Below, one piece after another: positions 17,007 through 25,953 of a stretch of DNA of 57,845 nt. A model generated the notes under the pieces. The model was not told the DNA's origin, ran no database searches, and saw only the letters and a list, made by a program, of their open reading frames with translations. This DNA is from Anaerobacillus alkaliphilus. GTDB lineage: Bacteria; Bacillota; Bacilli; Bacillales; Anaerobacillaceae. How positions within the stretch are numbered: the stretch's first letter is position 1; the number at the start of each line of letters is the position of its first letter. The stretch lies in assembly GCF_004116265.1 (NCBI RefSeq), contig NZ_QOUX01000033.1:1-57845 (forward strand), written 5' to 3'. Position numbers and translations under genes: made by a program.

Positions 17007-18254
17007 GTAACGCAAGGTATTCTATCGTTCCCAAACCGAGCGGAGAGTGAAAGAAAAGGTAACGCAAGGTGTTCTATCGTGCCCGAACCGAGTGGAGAGT
17101 GAAAGAAAAGGTAACGCAAGAGGTGCTAACGTGCCCGAACCGAGTGGGGAGTCAAAGAAAAGGTAACGCAAGAGGTGCTAACGTGCCCAAACGGAGTGGG
17201 GAGTGAAAGAAAAGGTAACGCAAGAGGTGCTAACGTGCCCAAACGGAGTGGGGAGTGAAGGAAAAGGTAACGCAAGAGGTGCTATCGTGCCCAAACCGAG
17301 CGGAGAGTGAAAGAAAAGGTAACGCAAGAAGCGCTAACGTGCCCAAACGAAGTGGAGAGTCAAAGAAAAGGTAACGCAAGAGGTACTATCGTGCCCAAAC
17401 GAAGTGGAGAGTCAAAGAAAAGGTAACGCAAGAGGCTCGATCGTGCCCGAACCGAGCGGAGAGTGAAAGAAAAGGTAATGCAAGAAGCGCTAACGTGCCC
17501 AAACCGAGCGGAGGGTGAGAGAAAAGGAACCGTAAGAAGTGCTAACGTGCCCAAACTGAGTGGGGAGTCAAAGAAAAGGAAACGCAAGAGGTGCTAACGT
17601 GCCCGAACTGAGCGGAGAGTGAGAGAAAAGGAAACGCAAGAGGTGCTAACGTGCCCAAACGGAGTGGGGAGTGAAAGAAAAGGAAACGCAAGAGGTGCTA
17701 ACGTGCCCAAACGGAGTGGGGAGTGAAGGAAAAGGAAACGCAAGAGGTGCTATCGTGCCCAAACCGAGCGGAGAGTGAAAGAAAAGGAAACGCAAGAAGC
17801 GCTAACGTGCCCAAACGAAGTGGAGAGTGAAAGAAAAGGAAACGCAAGAAGCGCTAACGTGCCCAAACGAAGTGGAGAGTGAAAGAAAAGGTAACGTAAG
17901 AGGCGCTAACGTGCCCAAACGAAGTGGAGAGTGAAAGAAAAGGTAACGTAAGAGGCGCTAACGTGCCCAAACCGATTGGAGAGTGAAAGAAAAGGTAACG
18001 TAAGAGGCGCTATCGTGCCCAAACCGAGCGGGGAGTGAAAGAAAAGGAAACGCAAGAGGTGCTATCGTGCCCAAACGGAGTGGGGAGTGAAAGAAAAGGA
18101 AACGCAAGAAGTGCTATCGTGCCCAAACCGAGCAGAGAGTGAAAGAAAAGGTAACGCAAGAAGTGCTATCGTGCCCAAACCGAGCAGAGAGTGAAAGAAA
18201 AGGTAACGCAAGAAGCCCTAACGTGCCCGAACCGAGCGGAGAGTGAAGGAAAAG
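17007..18254. repeat. 24-copy tandem array of a 52-bp unit
   Basis: Exactly 24 units, each 52 bp with no indel, starting at 17007, 17059, 17111 and so on to 18203, followed by a decayed partial unit (GTTACAGTAG). Consensus begins G(T/A)AACGCAAGAGG, centre GTGCCC(A/G)AAC, end GTGAAAGAAAAG. 27 of 52 bases are G/C in a typical unit, richer than the surroundings. There are no spacers, so it is not CRISPR; 52 is not a multiple of three and no frame stays open, so it is not coding. It separates rex from the MFS gene where B. subtilis has tatAy-tatCy. Confidence 0.97.
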
Positions 18255-18385
18255 GTTACAGTAGGAGTCTCTACACCATTTTCAATTACCATCTGCAAGA
18301 AAATTGGAAGTGTTTTTCATTCTATTCACTAATTGAACGTGATATAGTAGTAATAGAAATTATTTCGGGAAACGAGGTATTTTTT

Positions 18386-19807
18386 ATGAGCAAATTACTC
18401 CCTGAAAAGTGGCTAGTTGTCATAGCGGTTTTGTTAGGGACTTTTACTATTATTTTAAACAACAGTATGTTAAACCCAGCGATTCCCTATTTAATGGATG
18501 TCTTTGATGCTGATGCTGTTTCTACTGGCTGGGTAATTACTGTTTTTATGGTAACGATGGGAATTACCGTGCCGCTAACTGGTTATTTAGGCGATAAATA
18601 TGGAAAGAAAAAGCTTTATCTTGCTGGCTTAGTCATTTTTATGATCGGTTCGATTTTAGGATCTTTTTCATGGGATTTAAGCTCGCTTATCTTTTTCCGT
18701 GGTATTCAAGGGATTGCAGGAGGAATTATGATGCCTTTATCAATGGCACTTATATTCGAAGTGTTCCCAAGAAATGAGCGAGGTCTTGCAACTGGAATTT
18801 GGGGAATTGCTGCAATGATGGCTCCAACGATTGGTCCTACGGTCGGAGGACTTATTATTGAAGCAGGAAGTTGGCAGTGGCTCTTCCTATTCAATGTACC
18901 AATTGGCATACTAGGAATTATCATCGGTGCCATGTATCTTAAGAACACAAATAAAGTTAGTGGAATTTCGTTTGATAAGTGGGGGTTTCTAACGGTCACA
19001 ATTGGTGTGGGAGCGATATTGTATGGTTTAGGGAGAGTATCGGCGTTAGAACATCTAGTTCAACCTCTTAATCTGGTTTTATTTACTCTAGGTATGATCT
19101 CCTTACTACTGTTTGTGAAAATTGAAAATCGACATGATCAACCTTTGTTAGATTTATCAATTTTTGAAAATAAGGCATTCACATATAGTGTTTGGATAGG
19201 CATTTCTACTTCATTAGGGTTATTTGGAGCAATTTTCCTAATTCCATTATTGATCCAGCATGTGTATGGGTTAGGCCCCGTGATAACTGGGCTGGTTTTT
19301 CTACCTTCAGCTCTTTTCACCGGGATTTTTATGACCATTGGTGGAAGGTTACTAGATCGCCATGGTCCGTTATTCGTTGTAACTAGCGGTCTTGTCATTA
19401 TGGCAGTCTTTACATTAGCTCTAGGATTTACGACCATGGAAACATCGCTCATAACGATCTTTGTTTTAATGGCGCTACGAGGTATTGGGCAAGGTTTCTC
19501 AACGATGCCAGCAACGACGGCTGGAATGAATTCCATTCCGGATAGGTTTATTTCTCGGGGATCAGCAATGAACAATGTTTTGCGACAGATGAGTTCTGCC
19601 TTAGGAATTGTCTTTATCTCCATTTATTATGAGGTTCGTAGAGTTCAGGTGTTTGCTACTGTAGATACGATGCAGGAAGCTAGTTTACAAGCAATACGAG
19701 AAGGGTTTTTTCTTTTAGGCATGATAGCCTTATTGACCATACCTTTGGGTTGGATGTTAGGAAAAGCTAGCAAAAATGAAGAAAGTAAAAAAACAATGAC
19801 TGCGTAA
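18386..19807 (+). CDS. DHA2-family (EmrB/QacA-like) multidrug MFS transporter
   Basis: 473 residues with about 14 hydrophobic segments. GYLGDKYGKKKLYLAG is the MFS loop 2-3 motif A, GIAAMMAPTIGPTVGGLI is motif C of drug/proton antiporters. ATG 18386 with ACGAGGT 7 nt upstream; the frame stays open back into the 52-bp array but no start there has a ribosome site. Exports drugs or metabolites by proton exchange; substrate unknown. Confidence 0.88.
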   Translation: MSKLLPEKWLVVIAVLLGTFTIILNNSMLNPAIPYLMDVFDADAVSTGWVITVFMVTMGITVPLTGYLGDKYGKKKLYLAGLVIFMIGSILGSFSWDLSSLIFFRGIQGIAGGIMMPLSMALIFEVFPRNERGLATGIWGIAAMMAPTIGPTVGGLIIEAGSWQWLFLFNVPIGILGIIIGAMYLKNTNKVSGISFDKWGFLTVTIGVGAILYGLGRVSALEHLVQPLNLVLFTLGMISLLLFVKIENRHDQPLLDLSIFENKAFTYSVWIGISTSLGLFGAIFLIPLLIQHVYGLGPVITGLVFLPSALFTGIFMTIGGRLLDRHGPLFVVTSGLVIMAVFTLALGFTTMETSLITIFVLMALRGIGQGFSTMPATTAGMNSIPDRFISRGSAMNNVLRQMSSALGIVFISIYYEVRRVQVFATVDTMQEASLQAIREGFFLLGMIALLTIPLGWMLGKASKNEESKKTMTA

Positions 19808-19898
19808 TGTGAGTAAAAAAAGCTTCACTAATGAAGCAATTCAGTATAGAAAATTTATTAAACTGTGTTATGATTAATACAAAGAATATGTATTACAG

Positions 19899-19992
19899 CT
19901 ACGGGAGCCTAGAGGACTAGGCTGAGAAGAGGACTATTCCGTCACAGACCGTGTAACCTGATCTGGATCATGCCAGCGGAGGGAAGACTGTC
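19899..19992 (+). ncRNA. TPP riboswitch (THI element)
   Basis: ACGGGAGCC, GGCTGAGAAGAGGAC and ACCTGATCTGGATCATGCC followed by AGCGGAGGGAA match the TPP aptamer consensus with both pyrimidine and pyrophosphate sensor helices. It controls thiG-thiH by transcription termination just downstream. Confidence 0.96.
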
Positions 19993-20022
19993 TTGTTAAT
20001 TGTTATCTTTACATGTCTTTAA

Positions 20023-20055
20023 GGCCGCATCTGTATGGTGGGGCTTTTTTGTTTT
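20023..20055 (+). terminator. riboswitch-controlled intrinsic terminator
   Basis: GCCGCATC / GGTGGGGC stem (one G-G mismatch) followed by TTTTTTGTTTTG, about 30 nt after the TPP aptamer. Confidence 0.75.
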
Positions 20056-20125
20056 GTTTTCCCTGTTGTACACCGCACATTCCAGACAGAACTGTTGATA
20101 TGTAAAATTAGGAGGAGAAGAAACA

Positions 20126-20899
20126 ATGGCAAAAGATTTATTAACTATCGGTGGAGTAGAACTTAATAGTCGTTTATTAATCGGTACTGGAAAATTTAAT
20201 GATGACGCCCTAATCCCAGACGTAATTAACTCTTCACAATCTCAAGTAATTACAGTCGCTATGCGTCGTGTTGATTTTAATACGAACCAAGAAAATATCA
20301 TGAAATATATCCCAAAAGAGATGATTTTACTACCTAATACATCTGGAGCAAGAACAGCTGAGGAAGCAGTCCGTATTGCAAGACTGGCACGCGCAGCAGG
20401 TATGGGAAATTGGATAAAAATTGAGGTTATTTCTGACCAAAAGTACTTACTACCAGATAACTATGAAACAATTAAAGCAACTGAAATTCTAGCTAGTGAG
20501 GGCTTTATAGTCCTTCCTTACATGAGCCCAGATTTAATGGTAGCTAAAAAACTTGAAGAAGTTGGCGCTGCAGCTGTAATGCCACTTGGAGCACCAATCG
20601 GTACAAACCGTGGCTTAAAAACGAAAGAACTAATCCAAATTTTAATTGAAGAATGTGAAAAACCAGTAATCGTTGATGCAGGTATTGGTAAACCATCACA
20701 AGCGTGTGAAGCAATGGAGATGGGAGCAGATGCTGTCTTAGTCAATACCGCAATTGCTACAGCTGGAGATCCAGTGGTTATGGGGCAAGCGTTTAAATCA
20801 GCGGTAGAAGCAGGACGCCAAGCATATCTATCAGGAGTTGGTGGAGTTGCCAAACACGCGAGAGCATCATCACCATTGACAGGATTTTTACAGATCTAA
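20126..20899 (+). CDS. thiG: thiazole synthase
   Basis: 257 residues, TIM barrel. [10 protein letters not shown] at the start, [15 protein letters not shown] with the Schiff-base lysine, [14 protein letters not shown] and [22 protein letters not shown] are ThiG signatures. It condenses DXP, dehydroglycine and ThiS-thiocarboxylate to the thiazole. AGGAGGAG ribosome site. First gene behind the TPP switch; thiS and thiF are not in the window. Confidence 0.96.
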   Translation: MAKDLLTIGGVELNSRLLIGTGKFNDDALIPDVINSSQSQVITVAMRRVDFNTNQENIMKYIPKEMILLPNTSGARTAEEAVRIARLARAAGMGNWIKIEVISDQKYLLPDNYETIKATEILASEGFIVLPYMSPDLMVAKKLEEVGAAAVMPLGAPIGTNRGLKTKELIQILIEECEKPVIVDAGIGKPSQACEAMEMGADAVLVNTAIATAGDPVVMGQAFKSAVEAGRQAYLSGVGGVAKHARASSPLTGFLQI

Positions 20900-20995
20900 T
20901 TATGAATTAGGAATTTTGAATTATGAATGTTGTTTGCAGAACTACGAAGCATTACAAGCATCAATTCACAATTCAGAATTCAAAATTGACAATTA
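20897..20995 (+). repeat. imperfect AT-rich inverted repeat between thiG and thiH
   Basis: Left arm 20897-20929 and right arm 20959-20995 consist of GAATT-rich stretches that pair imperfectly over ~33 bp. Could form an intercistronic hairpin. Confidence 0.55.
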
Positions 20996-21012
20996 AAGAA
21001 GGGGGTTTTCCC

Positions 21013-22119
21013 ATGAGTTTTTACTACGAATATGAAAAGTTAAAGGAACTACCTTTTGACGATATATTTCAAGGTATTACAGAAACAGATGTTAAGCGAG
21101 TCCTACAAAAACAAAGAATGAATACAGAAGACTTATTAGTTTTGCTCTCTCCAGCAGCGGAAAATCTACTTGAGGAAATGGCCCAAAAAGCGCATGAGCT
21201 AACAGTCCAACATTTTGGAAGAACAATTTTACTATTCAACCCTATTTATATTGCTGACCACTGTGTCAACGTTTGTACGTATTGTAGTTTTAGTGTTACA
21301 AACCAATTTGAACGTAAGAAGCTATCACTTGAACAAATTGAAATTGAAGCAAAGGCACTAGCGGATCAAGGGTTAAAACATATATTAGTGTTAACAGGTG
21401 AGTCAAAAACACATACACCAGTTTCGTATATAGCTGAAGCTGTAAAGGTATTGAAAAAATACTTTTCATCAGTGGCAATTGAAATTAATCCGTTAGATAC
21501 TGAGGAATACAAACTATTAGCCGATGCAGGTGTTGATGGGCTAACTGTCTACCAAGAAGTATATAATGAAGAAATTTATAAATCAGTTCATGTAAAGGGA
21601 CCAAAGCGTGATTATCGCTACCGCATGGATACTCCTGAACGTGGCTGTGAAGCTGGAATTCGTCAAATTAATGTTGGGGCATTATTAGGGTTAGACGAGT
21701 GGCGTAGAGAAGCGTATTTTGCAGCTATGCATGCTCACTACCTTCAATCAAAGTATTTAGACGCCGAAATTAGTTTATCGTTACCGAGAATTCGCCCACA
21801 TTTAGGTGATTATCAGCCGAAATCAATCGTTGAAGATCGTCATCTCGTTCAAGCAATTACGGCGTTCCGTTTATTTTTACCGCGCTCAGGGATTACACTA
21901 TCAACAAGAGAACCAGAATACTTACGTGATAATCTTATCTACTTAGGTGTAACAAAAATGTCAGCTGGCGCAAAAACTGAAGTAGGCGGATACTCTCAGT
22001 GTGAGACAGGTACAGCACAATTTCAGATTTCAGATGAACGTTCCCTTGTAGAAATTCAAAAAATGATTAGGGAAAAAGGATATCAACCAGTGTTGAAGGA
22101 TTGGGAGCTGTTAGTTTAA
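21013..22119 (+). CDS. thiH: 2-iminoacetate synthase (tyrosine lyase) ThiH
   Basis: 368 residues, radical SAM. The cluster motif is C-VNV-C-TY-C in YIADHCVNVCTYCSF; ILVLTGESK, RYRMDTPERGCEAGIRQINVGALLG and TKMSAGAKTEVGGY are ThiH signatures. It cleaves tyrosine to dehydroglycine and p-cresol, giving the glycine imine for ThiG without oxygen. ATG 21013 with GAAGGGGG upstream; an in-frame opening back to 20923 lacks support. Most Bacillus use glycine oxidase ThiO, so this suggests anaerobic competence. Confidence 0.95.
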   Translation: MSFYYEYEKLKELPFDDIFQGITETDVKRVLQKQRMNTEDLLVLLSPAAENLLEEMAQKAHELTVQHFGRTILLFNPIYIADHCVNVCTYCSFSVTNQFERKKLSLEQIEIEAKALADQGLKHILVLTGESKTHTPVSYIAEAVKVLKKYFSSVAIEINPLDTEEYKLLADAGVDGLTVYQEVYNEEIYKSVHVKGPKRDYRYRMDTPERGCEAGIRQINVGALLGLDEWRREAYFAAMHAHYLQSKYLDAEISLSLPRIRPHLGDYQPKSIVEDRHLVQAITAFRLFLPRSGITLSTREPEYLRDNLIYLGVTKMSAGAKTEVGGYSQCETGTAQFQISDERSLVEIQKMIREKGYQPVLKDWELLV

Positions 22120-22126
22120 AAAGCAA

Positions 22127-22160
22127 AAAGCTTGAGGGAAAAATCCTCAAGCTTTACTTT
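22127..22160. terminator. bidirectional terminator thiH / ydiK
   Basis: AAAGCTTGAGG, 8-nt loop, CCTCAAGCTTT between convergent genes; T-rich on both strands. Confidence 0.85.
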
Positions 22161-22345
22161 TTCTCTACTTTTGGTTTAAAAGTGAAATATCTTACTGCAA
22201 CTAGAAGGTCATAAGCGGCAATGGCCATTAACACAATCGTGAACAAATCCCATTCACCGGTACGACCACGTTGTTGAATTGCAAAATAAACGAAGCTTAT
22301 AGCCATAAAGAGATACACAATACCCCAAAATAATGGTGATTTCAT
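22154..22345 (-). CDS. ydiK: small two-TM protein YdiK
   Basis: 63 residues with two hydrophobic segments (FWGIVYLFMAISFVYFA and FTIVLMAIAAYDLLVAV), matching YdiK of Bacillus in place, size and pattern. ATG directly follows the ydiL stop (TAGATG); GGAGG lies upstream inside ydiL. Function unknown. Confidence 0.8.
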   Translation of the reverse strand: MKSPLFWGIVYLFMAISFVYFAIQQRGRTGEWDLFTIVLMAIAAYDLLVAVRYFTFKPKVEKK

Positions 22346-23059
22346 CTAGAATAGTCCTCCAATAAACCCTTGCATTTCGTCTAACTTTCTTTGTAACTCC
22401 ATTAAACGTTCACCAAAAACAACCTGAACGAGCATAACGAAGCTATTTAGAGCAACGTGTGCCATTATAGGCACGATAATTCGTTTTGTTTTTACATATA
22501 AAAAGGCAAAAACGATGCCCATAAACGTATAAACGAGAAGGTGCTCAAAGTCCATATGAACAGCAGCGAAAATAACAGAACTTATAATGGCAGCAATCCA
22601 GAAGTTAAAACGTTTGTATAGACTACCGAAGATAATCATCCTAAAAATAATTTCTTCTAAGATTGGTCCAATCACAGCAACTACTAAGATAAGGGCTGGT
22701 GTTGCCTTGGCTAACTCAACAATCATTTCTGTATTTTCCGAGCCAGGTTCAATCCCGAACACCGACATTTCAATAAGAACCGCTATGTATTGTGCCATAA
22801 ACGCCATAAAGATACCGGCGATTGACCAAACGATGGCGTCACTCTTCGAACTACGTTCTGTACTCAAATGTCGGTTACTCATATCTTGTCTTAATAACAG
22901 TAAAATAATGATAAATCCTACAGAAAAACTAAATAACGTCCATACCCCAGGAATTTGTTCTCTCTCAAAGCCCAGTATCATTAATATTGGTACTCCAATA
23001 AAAGCTGATATCTGCATTAAAATGTAAGTTAGAAGCACTAACCAATATCTTTTTGTCAA
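22346..23059 (-). CDS. ydiL: CPBP-family intramembrane metalloprotease YdiL
   Basis: 237 residues, about seven membrane segments. The three CPBP (Abi/CAAX-like) motifs are present: EEIIFR, FAAVH and HVALN, giving the glutamates and histidines that bind metal. TTG start with AAAGGAGT 8 nt upstream. Cotranscribed with ydiK, divergent from groES. Natural substrate unknown. Confidence 0.88.
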   Translation of the reverse strand: MTKRYWLVLLTYILMQISAFIGVPILMILGFEREQIPGVWTLFSFSVGFIIILLLLRQDMSNRHLSTERSSKSDAIVWSIAGIFMAFMAQYIAVLIEMSVFGIEPGSENTEMIVELAKATPALILVVAVIGPILEEIIFRMIIFGSLYKRFNFWIAAIISSVIFAAVHMDFEHLLVYTFMGIVFAFLYVKTKRIIVPIMAHVALNSFVMLVQVVFGERLMELQRKLDEMQGFIGGLF

Positions 23060-23388
23060 AACAAAAACTCCTTTAAACTGAAGAATTTAGAAAGTTAAAT
23101 ACATGAACTACATTCTACATAGTACATTGTAGCATAGAAATCTATTCACTATGGTTTTGAACCCCTTACAAATATTAAATTCGCTCTGTATAAATATACT
23201 ACAATAAGTCAAAAGTAATGAAGGATAATTTTTCTAGTACTATAACTATAATAGTATAAACAAAACTAGTTTATTTTCTAAATGGATGAGTAAACTTGTA
23301 CGAAAAATGTAGGTTTTTCGTGGTACTTTTAGTCGAAATTCTTTTTGATAATAAACCCAAGTTTTTCTAAAAAAAATACTAAAAATAC
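23060..23388. other. intergenic region ydiL-groES
   Basis: AT-rich, divergent promoter region. Apart from the groES promoter and operator that follow, I see only a short dyad ACTATAACTATAATAGTAT near 23238, which could be part of a ydiL promoter. Confidence 0.4.
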
Positions 23389-23417
23389 TTGCAAAATAGA
23401 ATTGAAATGATTATTAT
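23389..23417 (+). promoter_or_regulatory. sigma-A promoter of groES-groEL
   Basis: -35 TTGCAA (23389-23394), 17-bp spacer, -10 TATTAT (23412-23417), right before the CIRCE operator. Confidence 0.8.
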
Positions 23418-23427
23418 AAGAATTGTG

Positions 23428-23454
23428 TTAGCACTCAAAGCAAATGAGTGCTAA
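23428..23454. promoter_or_regulatory. CIRCE operator (HrcA site)
   Basis: TTAGCACTC, 9-bp spacer, GAGTGCTAA: perfect consensus. HrcA represses groESL here until heat or protein stress titrates GroEL. Confidence 0.98.
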
Positions 23455-23490
23455 TAATAAAAATCATTTCGATGAGGGAGGTTGTTTTCC

Positions 23491-23775
23491 TTGTTAAGAC
23501 CATTAGGTGATCGCATTGTGATCGAACAAGTAGAAACTGAAGAAAAAACTGCTAGCGGGATTGTACTTCCTGATACAGCGAAAGAAAAGCCACAAGAGGG
23601 TCGTGTTGTTGCTGTAGGTTCAGGACGTGTTCTTGAGAGCGGCGAGCGAGTTGCGTTAGAAGTAAAAGAAGGAGATAAAGTAATCTTCTCTAAGTACGCA
23701 GGCACTGAAGTTAAGCTTGATGGTAAAGAATACTTAATCCTTCGTGAAAACGACGTATTAGCGATCTTAGGCTAA
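23491..23775 (+). CDS. groES: co-chaperonin GroES
   Basis: 94 residues. (L)[14 protein letters not shown], the mobile loop [20 protein letters not shown], and DVLAILG at the end are GroES features. Start is TTG 23491, 9 nt after GGGAGG; an upstream in-frame TTG (23482) overlaps that site. A TTG start is unusual for such a highly expressed gene. Confidence 0.95.
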   Translation: MLRPLGDRIVIEQVETEEKTASGIVLPDTAKEKPQEGRVVAVGSGRVLESGERVALEVKEGDKVIFSKYAGTEVKLDGKEYLILRENDVLAILG

Positions 23776-23877
23776 TCAAACGATTATTTTTTAAAAAACA
23801 TAATAGCTATTCAAGATTAGTTTTTAAACATAGGTAGGGTGAGTTCCTACTACATAGAAAACTAGGAGGTAGAGTAG

Positions 23878-25512
<1,635 letters not shown>

Positions 25513-25582
25513 TCTGCCCCTTAAACCCTTGGTATACAAGGATCCGTTGGTAAAGTGCTAACATTTTGCTAACAAAAAATAG

Positions 25583-25628
25583 GAAGCTTCTCATAAGTTC
25601 ATTGAACTTTTGAGAGGCTTCTTTTTTC
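25583..25628 (+). terminator. groEL terminator, homologous to the one at 31698
   Basis: GAAGCTTCTCATAAGTTC / GAACTTTTGAGAGGCTTC (16 of 18 pairs), loop ATT, then TTTTTT. The minus strand of the same DNA encodes the last residues of an integrase remnant. Confidence 0.9.
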
Positions 25629-25738
25629 ATTTCTTGGGTAACATGTAGATAGACATTTTTCGTTATTTGGTCATCCATATGGCCAAGTCGGTCCATGATT
25701 TGTTCGAGTGAGACACTTTTCTGAACCCCAAATGGTTT
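25585..25738 (-). pseudogene. C-terminal remnant of a tyrosine recombinase/integrase
   Basis: Reading leftward from 25738 (after an in-frame TAG at 25741-25739) the frame gives SLEQIMDRLGHMDDQ followed by ITKNVYLHVTQEMKK and EASQKFNELMRSF: the LGH box and catalytic tyrosine region of phage/ICE integrases. The N-terminal core-binding domain and the HxLRH box are absent, so it cannot be active. DNA downstream of groEL is a known insertion place in Bacillus (prophage-like ydiM-ydjC in B. subtilis). Confidence 0.75.
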
Positions 25739-25740
25739 CT

Positions 25741-25953
25741 AAGGATAATGAGAACACTAAGAGAATATTCCTCATAAAAATCACCTCCTGTAAAAACATA
25801 ATAAACACTGTTCATTGGCAATCTAGAAGACATTCTTCACTCAAGAGGCTTGTTCTTCTACATCCGTCAATGTACAGAGTCCTTCCTTTTTCTTGTTAAA
25901 AGTCCCGATTTTTACCTCTTTTTAAAAATCTCATGTAAATCGACTTTCCGTCC
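25741..25953. other. intergenic stretch with a lone strong ribosome site
   Basis: On the minus strand AGGAGGTGA stands 5 nt before ATG at 25775, opening a 34-codon frame that runs over the integrase remnant in another frame. Probably a decayed gene start. Nothing else recognised. Confidence 0.35.

Noticed and set aside
17360-17587. 75-codon open frame on the minus strand within the tandem array
   Set aside because: The 52-bp period shifts frame each unit; the frame has no ribosome site and exists only because of repeat sequence.
17007-18254. CRISPR array
   Set aside because: The units abut with no unique spacers and vary internally; there is no cas gene in the window.
18191-18385. N-terminal extension of the MFS protein
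   Set aside because: It would be encoded by the tandem array; the inner ATG 18386 has a ribosome site and begins as related transporters do.
19822-19837. Terminator for the MFS gene
   Set aside because: GCTTCA / TGAAGC is short and the T-run lies on the minus strand, where no gene reads in.
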